The notes beneath the pieces are model-generated. The model saw only the letters and a list, made by a program, of their open reading frames with translations, ran no database searches and was not told the origin of the DNA. From the IMG/VR virus record IMGVR_UViG_3300036834_000159, positions 1 to 34,491 of that record: DNA of 34,491 nucleotides, one strand, 5' to 3'. Of the stretch, positions 30,028 through 34,491 are shown piece by piece. The position numbers and the translations under genes were made by a program. Each line of letters begins with the position of its first letter. Within the stretch, counting starts at the first letter, position 1. The stretch is from a virus.

Positions 30028-30447
30028 ATGGAAGTGGGAAAAAGAATAAAGCAAAGAAGAAAGGAGTTAGGATACAACGCTGATTACCTAGCAGCTAAAT
30101 TAGGTGTCTCAAGATCCACCATATTTCGTTATGAAAAAGGGGAAATAGAAAAGCTTCCTACAGAAGTTCTAGAGAAGTTAGCAATTTCTTTGGATACAAC
30201 CCCAGGATATTTAATGGGTTGGACAGAAAAACCTCAGGACAAGTTACTGAACATTTTTAATCAATTAGACAAAAGAAAACAAGATGAGGTTTACAACTTT
30301 GCTAAATTTAAGCTTAACGAACAGAAGAAGGAGATTTTCACTATAGCTGCTCACTCAGAAGATCCTAATAGAATGGTTTCAGATGAGGATCTTAGAAAGA
30401 TAAATTCATTTCTCGATGAGATGGATAATAAATTTGATAAAAAGTAG
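30028..30447 (+). CDS. Prophage repressor (XRE family, ImmR-like)
   Basis: A 139-residue protein with an XRE/HTH_3 domain at about 5-65 (VGKRIKQRRKELGYNADYLA, then KLGVSRSTIFRYEKGEIEKLP and LDTTPGYLMGW), then a linker (QLDKRKQDEVYNFAKFKL) and an acidic helical C-terminus. It lacks a LexA/S24 peptidase domain, so it cannot self-cleave, and the adjacent ImmA-like gene should supply the protease. ATG 30028 follows GGAGG. It binds the 16-bp operators upstream and holds PR off. Confidence 0.9.
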   Translation: MEVGKRIKQRRKELGYNADYLAAKLGVSRSTIFRYEKGEIEKLPTEVLEKLAISLDTTPGYLMGWTEKPQDKLLNIFNQLDKRKQDEVYNFAKFKLNEQKKEIFTIAAHSEDPNRMVSDEDLRKINSFLDEMDNKFDKK

Positions 30448-30455
30448 GTTTGTTT

Positions 30456-30932
30456 ATGGATGATTTTGAAGTGCTTCTGTCAAATGTTGCTGCTGAGTTA
30501 CCAGTTATTGAAGGTCCTGTTGAAAGTGCAACTGGCTATACTGCTTTATATAGAAACGGAAGAATTTATTTAGAAAAAAATAAGTCCAATAGAAAAAAGA
30601 AAGTTGTTTTGGCTGAAGAGTTCGGTCACTATAAAAGAACCGTTGGAAATATTCTTGATTACAAAGCTGATGGGGCATGGAAAGAAGAGTGGAAGGCTAG
30701 AAGGTTTGGAATTGAGATGTTAATCACACTTGATGATCTTTTAGATTGCGCTTTAAACGATTGTAATAATATTTATGAATGTAGCGAGTTTCTAAATGTG
30801 ACTTTTGATTTTTTTGAAGATGCACTTATACATTACTTCAACAAGTATGGCAAATATCATTACCATCGCAACTATAAATTTACATTTGACAACGAGTACC
30901 TATTTGTTGAACCCATTAAAGTTTTCGGATAA
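30456..30932 (+). CDS. ImmA/IrrE-like metalloprotease with EExGH in place of HExxH
   Basis: A 158-residue DUF955/ImmA-family protein: YRNGRIYLEKNKSNRKKKVVLAEEFGHYKRT (in segments) corresponds to the catalytic helix. The first His of HExxH is replaced by Glu (Glu54-Glu55-Phe-Gly-His58), a variant found in many prophage ImmA-like proteins. The downstream helix EEWKARRFGIEMLI supplies the third ligand region. It lies eight bases after the repressor and is expected to cleave it on induction. ATG 30456 follows AGTAGG. The Glu substitution leaves its activity open. Confidence 0.82.
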   Translation: MDDFEVLLSNVAAELPVIEGPVESATGYTALYRNGRIYLEKNKSNRKKKVVLAEEFGHYKRTVGNILDYKADGAWKEEWKARRFGIEMLITLDDLLDCALNDCNNIYECSEFLNVTFDFFEDALIHYFNKYGKYHYHRNYKFTFDNEYLFVEPIKVFG

Positions 30933-30938
30933 TAAAAA

Positions 30939-30968
30939 GCCTTCTAGAAGGTGCAACTTCTAAAAGGC
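30939..30968 (-). terminator. Hairpin with minus-strand T run downstream of immA
   Basis: GCCTT-C-TAGAAG pairs with CTTCTA-A-AAGGC around a 6-base loop. The U run (TTTTTATT) is on the minus strand, so it should stop leftward antisense transcription before immA and the repressor, and would be only a processing or stability hairpin for the plus strand. Confidence 0.7.
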
Positions 30969-31024
30969 CTACTCATTTCTGAGATTGTACAAATATATTA
31001 TATCAAAGAAATGAGGAGGAAGAA

Positions 31025-31576
31025 ATGAAGGGTATATGGAAAATTTTAGCAATCATTACAGGTGCGTTTGTGGCGTTGTGTGTGTTTATCTTGGTGGCAG
31101 CCGCATTATTCAGTACTGATGAAAAAGAAGCAACTGCCAGTAGTGAATCCACTACAATCACGACTATCGAAACTAGTGAAGTTAATTCCGACGAAACAAT
31201 TGTACTATCAAACTTTATCAATAGGTTTTACGAATACGTTGTAGCATACGATGCAATTCCTAATGAGAGCGGTTCTAAAACTACAGCTTGGGAAGAAGTA
31301 AAAGGATCCACTGTCGAATGGTCAGGAAAAGTTATTGATTCATCTGATGATAGATTATATGTAATTGCTGATCAAAAATACGAAGACGGACTTACTTGGT
31401 CCGAGGTCTCCGGTACAGATTTGGCTTATTATGTATTTATCGCTAAATTTGAGGATGGAAAAACTATTTCTAATTATTCAAACGGTGAAGAAGTAACCGT
31501 GTCTGGAATTCTAGAAAGTCGCGGCGATAAAGAATTGAAATACAATTGGGATATTATCAACTCTTCAATCAATTAA
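31025..31576 (+). CDS. Membrane-anchored protein with OB-like domain (tRNA_anti-like)
   Basis: A 183-residue protein. Residues 4-30 are a signal-anchor (WKILAIITGAFVALCVFILVA), then a Ser/Thr linker (ATASSESTTITTIETSE), and from about 60 a beta-rich domain (TTAWEEVKGSTVEWSGKVID, YYVFIAKFEDGKTI, EEVTVSGILESRG) typical of the tRNA_anti-like/OB group found in secreted Firmicute proteins. There is no lipobox. AGGAGG precedes ATG 31025. It lies between immunity genes and integrase, the usual location of lysogenic-conversion genes, and is probably displayed outside the membrane. Confidence 0.72.
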   Translation: MKGIWKILAIITGAFVALCVFILVAAALFSTDEKEATASSESTTITTIETSEVNSDETIVLSNFINRFYEYVVAYDAIPNESGSKTTAWEEVKGSTVEWSGKVIDSSDDRLYVIADQKYEDGLTWSEVSGTDLAYYVFIAKFEDGKTISNYSNGEEVTVSGILESRGDKELKYNWDIINSSIN

Positions 31577-31621
31577 CTTTAATTAAAATGATTTCTAAAA
31601 TGAAAGAAACGAGGAAGTATA

Positions 31622-32539
31622 ATGAAAGAATATGTTTATTTTGATCGTCAATTAGTTAATTCAAGCTTAGCTCAAATCGATGAAGGTATTCTAACAAAAT
31701 TGATTTCAGGTCAGTCAACAACAGACACTAGCCAAGAAGATGGCGGTGAAGAAATAACATTAGGTTCAAATGGCGGACTTAATGCAGTAATTGCTTCAGC
31801 TAAAGCCGAATATTCAAAAAAAGAAATAGACAAATTTAGCAGTGTATATTCTAAAAATAATAGTGAATTAATAGAAACTGCTCTAGACGACTATTCTTTA
31901 GATGTGTTGATCGACAAGCTCCAAACTGGAAGCTTACTTAAACAGTCCTCTGATAATTTAACAGATGGTGATATTTTTGTTTCAACCGAAAACTTCGATG
32001 TCTTTAACTTTGAACAATTAAAAGCTAGTGTAGAAAAAGATAATCTTGAGAATATCTTGAAGACACCAATAGAAATTGATGAAGCTAGAGTTGAGCTTGA
32101 AAAACTATCTAAAAATGCTCATTCACGAGTAAAGCATAAAGATAGAATAAATTATTTAGAAGAATACCTTAAAAAGAATGACTCTTATACTAACTATGGC
32201 TATGCGCTAAAATTTGCTAACTATTCCTCAGTATTATTTCCAAACACTACTTTATTCAGAATCGGTTCTTTTTTAGCATTCTGTAGTTCTAGTCATTTAC
32301 GTATTAATCTGCCTCTAATGACATTTTTATCACAGACCAAAAGAAAAATCACAATTCTAGGAATTGTGACTACTAAACGTGATAAAGAACTGGCGCCTGA
32401 AAAAGGTGTACAACTACCATCCGATATCATGGCATCGTCATCTCCTGCTATTCTTTCGGATATCTTGCTTGATAAATTTGGAATAGCTCCATTAGGTAGT
32501 TATTTTGTGAGACCAATAGCTATTTACTTTGAGAATTAA
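31622..32539 (+). CDS. DUF6414-like protein, cargo gene
   Basis: A 305-residue protein beginning KEYVYFDRQLVNSSLAQID, the opening of DUF6414-type proteins ('YlD...vnsllaQi..Gl'). A Ser/Gly/Glu-rich stretch follows (STTDTSQEDGGEEITLG), then helices (ELIETALDDYSLDVLIDKL), an acidic middle and a compact C-terminal alpha/beta domain (RIGSFLAFCSSSHLR, KRKITILGIVTTKRDKE). No catalytic motif is seen. GAGGAAG precedes ATG 31622. The family's function is unknown; its place next to the integrase suggests accessory or defence cargo. Confidence in the family is moderate. Confidence 0.7.
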   Translation: MKEYVYFDRQLVNSSLAQIDEGILTKLISGQSTTDTSQEDGGEEITLGSNGGLNAVIASAKAEYSKKEIDKFSSVYSKNNSELIETALDDYSLDVLIDKLQTGSLLKQSSDNLTDGDIFVSTENFDVFNFEQLKASVEKDNLENILKTPIEIDEARVELEKLSKNAHSRVKHKDRINYLEEYLKKNDSYTNYGYALKFANYSSVLFPNTTLFRIGSFLAFCSSSHLRINLPLMTFLSQTKRKITILGIVTTKRDKELAPEKGVQLPSDIMASSSPAILSDILLDKFGIAPLGSYFVRPIAIYFEN

Positions 32540-32705
32540 ACTGCTCCATACGTTTCGAAACTCTGATGGACTGATTATTCACTTGTTCTCTTAATGTAAT
32601 ATGATGTTTTTTTGAAACTTTAAACCGTGTAGCATTTTTTTCTTCAAGATATTTAAATTCCTTCTCAAGTTTTTTTTGAATGCTTGGTCTTTCTATAATC
32701 ATCAT
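32520..32705 (-). CDS. Convergent 61-residue Lys-rich protein
   Basis: A 61-residue minus-strand ORF starting at tandem ATGs (32705/32702) five bases after GGAGG: MMIIERPSIQKKLEKEFKYLE, then KNATRFKVSKKHHITLREQ and VNNQSIRVSKRMEQ. A TATAAT box lies at 32729-32724, about 20 bases upstream. Its last 20 bases overlap the end of the DUF6414-like gene. It is basic and helical, a possible regulator or partner of the neighbour; no family is recognised. Confidence 0.6.
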   Translation of the reverse strand: MMIIERPSIQKKLEKEFKYLEEKNATRFKVSKKHHITLREQVNNQSIRVSKRMEQFNSQSK

Positions 32706-32723
32706 ATCCACCTCCGTATACTG

Positions 32724-32729
32724 ATTATA
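32724..32729 (-). promoter_or_regulatory. -10 box of the convergent small gene
   Basis: TATAAT on the minus strand, about 20 bases before the ATG at 32705 and just ahead of GGAGGTGG. No convincing -35 element is present at 17 bases. Confidence 0.5.
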
Positions 32730-32858
32730 GCAAATTTTTCTATAAATAGTTTTATTATTTTGGATTTTATAAAATGGTTTCATTATTTTCTTTTATTTAC
32801 TTTAAGCTTTAAATATTTTTTTACATTTTGTTGAAAGGAGTGGTGCCACCTCGTTCTG

Positions 32859-32873
32859 CATGCTGGCGGGCAT
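32859..32873 (+). repeat. 15-bp repeat CATGCTGGCGGGCAT, copy 2
   Basis: Identical to 29304-29318. It lies 18 bases before the integrase start codon, in the leader of int, where bound protein could also control integrase expression. Confidence 0.8.
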
Positions 32874-32890
32874 AGAAAGGACGATGAATA

Positions 32891-34102
32891 ATGATTAAAA
32901 AGTATAAGAAGAAAGATGGATCTACTGCCTATATGTTTCAAATATACTTAGGCGTTGACCCTATTTCTGGTAAAAAGAAACGAACAACGAAACGAGGGTT
33001 TAAAACACAGCAAGAGGCAAAGCTTGCACTTGCTCGTTTACAACTAGAATCAAAAGAACCTGATTTCATCACTGAAACAACAAAAACATTTGAAGAAGTA
33101 TGCAATATGTGGTTAGAGCAATATAAAAACACAGTAAAGGCTAGTACTTACACTATTCAAAAAGTTGCGATAGACAAACACATTCTCCCTTCATTTGGTC
33201 ATATCCGAATGAGTAAGATTACTATTCAATTTTGTCAAAAACAGGTAAATCATTGGTTTAGTTATTATAAAAAATACTCCAACTTAATCGGTATCACGAC
33301 ATCAGTATTCAATTATGCTATCAATATCCGGTTACTCAATAATAATCCAATGGATGGTGTAATTCGACCTAAGAAACAGCAAAAAGTAGATGAAGAGGAC
33401 TACATCGCACCTTTCTATGATCGTGAACAGTTGCTTACTTTTTTGTCGGTGGTAAAAGAAAACTATTCAGAACAATTATTTGTGATGTTTCGCATTCTTG
33501 GTTATACGGGTCTCCGCAAAGGAGAATTGCATGCATTACGTTGGAAAGATATTGATTTCGTTAAGAAAACTCTTAACGTTAAACAAACACTAGCAACTAT
33601 TCAGAATTGGGAGTTAGTTTTTCAGCCGCCGAAGACAAGAAAAAGTATTCGTACTATCTCTTTGGATGATGAGACGCTGGGTCTGATAAAAAAATGGAAA
33701 TTACACCAACAAAAATTTCTTTTTCAGTTTGGCATAAACTCATTATCTCAAGGTCAATTGCTCTTCCCTTCTACTGAAAACAAACCGCTTTATCTAGATT
33801 ACCTGAACCATAATCTTTCGAAAATCCTGAAAGAAAATAATTTGCCTAAAATGACTGTCCACGGATTTAGACATACTCATTGTAGTTTACTATTTGAAGC
33901 AGGTGTTTCAATAAAAGACGTGCAGGAACGAATGGGCCATACTGATATTAAAACTACTATGAACATATATGCTCACGTAACTGAACAAAGAAAAGAAAAA
34001 ACTGCTCATGACTTTGCAAACTTCATGGCAAACGGCAGTCCAGATCCAGATAAAAATACTAGGGGTAGTCAAAGGGGTAGTCAAAGGGGTAGTCAAATGT
34101 AA
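32891..34102 (+). CDS. int: Tyrosine integrase
   Basis: A 403-residue tyrosine recombinase. The N-terminal arm-binding domain (about 1-50: KKYKKKDGSTAYMFQIYLG, then KRTTKRGFKTQQEAKLALARL) is AP2-like. The core-binding SAM-like domain lies at about 65-160. The catalytic set is complete: Arg209 (GYTGLRKGEL), Lys248 (PPKTRKSIR), His324 and Arg327 (HGFRHTH), His350 (MGHTD), Tyr360 (NIYAHV). The last 13 residues, RGSQRGSQRGSQM, come from a 12-bp tandem repeat that recurs beyond the gene. AAAGGA precedes ATG 32891. It integrates and, with an excisionase, excises the prophage. Confidence 0.95.
   Translation: MIKKYKKKDGSTAYMFQIYLGVDPISGKKKRTTKRGFKTQQEAKLALARLQLESKEPDFITETTKTFEEVCNMWLEQYKNTVKASTYTIQKVAIDKHILPSFGHIRMSKITIQFCQKQVNHWFSYYKKYSNLIGITTSVFNYAINIRLLNNNPMDGVIRPKKQQKVDEEDYIAPFYDREQLLTFLSVVKENYSEQLFVMFRILGYTGLRKGELHALRWKDIDFVKKTLNVKQTLATIQNWELVFQPPKTRKSIRTISLDDETLGLIKKWKLHQQKFLFQFGINSLSQGQLLFPSTENKPLYLDYLNHNLSKILKENNLPKMTVHGFRHTHCSLLFEAGVSIKDVQERMGHTDIKTTMNIYAHVTEQRKEKTAHDFANFMANGSPDPDKNTRGSQRGSQRGSQM
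34061..34096 (+). repeat. Three tandem 12-bp repeats at the integrase 3' end
   Basis: AGGGGTAGTCA occurs at 34061, 34073 and 34085 with a 12-base period and one A between copies. Two more copies lie at 34312 and 34323. This arrangement on both sides of the region after int resembles arm-type integrase binding sites. Confidence 0.85.
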
Positions 34103-34106
34103 AAAA

Positions 34107-34136
34107 AGAGGTTTCCCTATAAATAGGAAAACCTCT
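34107..34136 (-). terminator. Hairpin after int with the U run on the minus strand
   Basis: AGAGGTTT-C-CCTA pairs with TAGG-A-AAACCTCT around a 4-base loop. Seven T residues follow on the minus strand only. In the excised circular phage late (minus-strand) transcription would reach int from this side, and this terminator would stop it. In the plus direction it caps the int mRNA. Confidence 0.78.
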
Positions 34137-34311
34137 AGAAAGCTGATGAGACAGCCCTTGGAGAATGTTTGTCTTATTCTGCAGCGTTTGTGTCTTTGAG
34201 ACCGTATTTCATATCTTTGAATTTTTTAATAAGTTCTAGTATTTCTCAATTAGCTTAAATTCAGCTTTTTTAGTATTGCAATATACTCTATAAATTCCCT
34301 TGTTTTCTTCT

Positions 34312-34333
34312 AGGGGTAGTCAAGGGGTAGTCA
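34312..34333 (+). repeat. Two further AGGGGTAGTCA copies
   Basis: Direct repeats at 34312-34322 and 34323-34333, 11-base period, matching the three copies in the integrase 3' end. Confidence 0.85.
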
Positions 34334-34335
34334 AT

Positions 34336-34346
34336 CCGCCAGCATG
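34336..34346 (-). repeat. Inverted partial copy of CATGCTGGCGG
   Basis: The first 11 bases of the 15-bp repeat, on the minus strand, three bases after the last AGGGGTAGTCA copy. Confidence 0.7.
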
Positions 34347-34371
34347 ATACGAACCAACATACATAGTTTTC

Positions 34372-34393
34372 AAAGCCTGTATTAGGCTTTTTT
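34372..34393 (+). terminator. Terminator at the right junction
   Basis: AAAGCCT pairs with AGGCTTT around a GTATT loop, followed by a T run on the plus strand. It insulates the host promoter that follows from plus-strand transcription from the prophage, or is the terminator of a host gene interrupted at the attachment site. Confidence 0.8.
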
Positions 34394-34410
34394 CTTTACC
34401 TTTTGTTCGC

Positions 34411-34439
34411 TTTACAACAAGAACAAACGTTCGTATAAT
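34411..34439 (+). promoter_or_regulatory. SOS promoter with LexA/DinR box
   Basis: TTTACA (34411-34416), 17-base spacer, TATAAT (34434-34439). The spacer holds AGAACAAACGTTCG (34420-34433), close to the Gram-positive SOS box CGAAC-N4-GTTCG. The downstream gene should be induced by DNA damage. Confidence 0.85.
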
Positions 34440-34459
34440 TCTTGCAAGGAGTGATTGAT

Positions 34460-34491
34460 ATGCAAATACCACTTGTGCACCAACGGACATA
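34460..34491 (+). CDS. Start of a host SOS-controlled gene (partial)
   Basis: Ten codons are visible, MQIPLVHQRT, starting at ATG 34460 behind AAGGAG with 8-base spacing and directly after the LexA-box promoter. The gene runs out of the window. SOS-controlled genes of Firmicutes include translesion polymerases and recombination factors, but the fragment is too short to identify. It is probably host DNA next to the prophage. Confidence 0.7.
   Translation, partial: MQIPLVHQRT

Larger units (their letters stand above)
34137..34400 (+). other. Probable attR region
   Basis: About 260 bases without a gene lie between the integrase and the host promoter. They contain the two distal AGGGGTAGTCA copies (34312-34333), the inverted CATGCTGGCGG copy (34336-34346) and a terminator. 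An integrase-core site should be here, probably right of 34346, but the matching attL lies outside the window, so the core is not defined. Confidence 0.45.

Noticed and set aside
31003-31221. Minus-strand ORF opposite the start of the OB-like protein gene
   Set aside because: Shadow of a low-complexity Ser/Thr linker; no start signal.
34336-34346. CCGCCAGCATG as a tRNA or tmRNA 3' end serving as attachment site
   Set aside because: No cloverleaf or T-arm is present upstream, and the same sequence recurs next to xis and int, so it is a phage repeat.
1-34491. CRISPR array, diversity-generating retroelement, insertion sequence or rRNA
   Set aside because: No regularly spaced repeats with spacers, no reverse transcriptase or template repeat, no transposase ORF and no rRNA sequence were seen.

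Overview
The window is a nearly complete siphovirus prophage of a low-GC Firmicute, most likely Enterococcus or a close Lactobacillales relative. This rests on the Shine-Dalgarno-rich gene starts, the gene order, and small protein families typical of enterococcal and lactococcal phages; no host gene long enough to name the species is present. The late genes and most early genes lie on the minus strand. The immunity genes and the integrase lie on the plus strand at the right. A stub of host DNA, a LexA-box promoter and the first ten codons of a gene, forms the right edge. The left edge stops inside the holin gene at a 28-bp perfect inverted repeat that looks like a contig-end artefact, so the endolysin and the left attachment site are missing.

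Layout, read in the direction of late transcription (right to left). Packaging: HNH endonuclease, a two-gene insert of unknown function, putative cos, small and large terminase, two tiny genes (21.0-17.2 kb). Head: portal, ClpP-like protease, HK97-type capsid, a 40-residue HeH/SAP-like ORF, head-tail connector, closure, gp10-like and tail-completion proteins (17.2-12.6 kb). Tail: major tail protein flanked by hairpins, chaperones G and GT joined by a -1 frameshift at A AAA AAG, a 1441-residue tape measure, an enlarged Dit and a 1457-residue modular Tal/receptor-binding protein (12.5-1.1 kb). Lysis: small membrane and coiled-coil proteins and the cut holin (1.1 kb-1).

Early region (29.9-21.3 kb): Cro-like and excisionase-like regulators, many small proteins, DUF960, an HUH-type Rep with a candidate rolling-circle origin next to it, RecU-like resolvase, MazG-like pyrophosphohydrolase, YopX and DUF1642 proteins, an ArpU-like late regulator and a structured non-coding stretch. 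No helicase, helicase loader, primase, SSB or RecT is visible, so Rep may be the main replication determinant. Two plus-strand genes (24.4 and 28.7 kb), each with its own extended -10 promoter and hairpin, interrupt this operon as morons.

Lysogeny region (29.9-34.4 kb): three 16-bp operators around divergent promoters, a short repressor without a peptidase domain paired with an ImmA-like protease, then a cargo segment (membrane-anchored OB-like protein, DUF6414-like protein, a convergent 61-residue ORF), then a tyrosine integrase whose 3' end carries a 12-bp tandem repeat found again downstream. The cargo segment and the Rep/origin/antisense-RNA arrangement are the two most promising places for undescribed biology.
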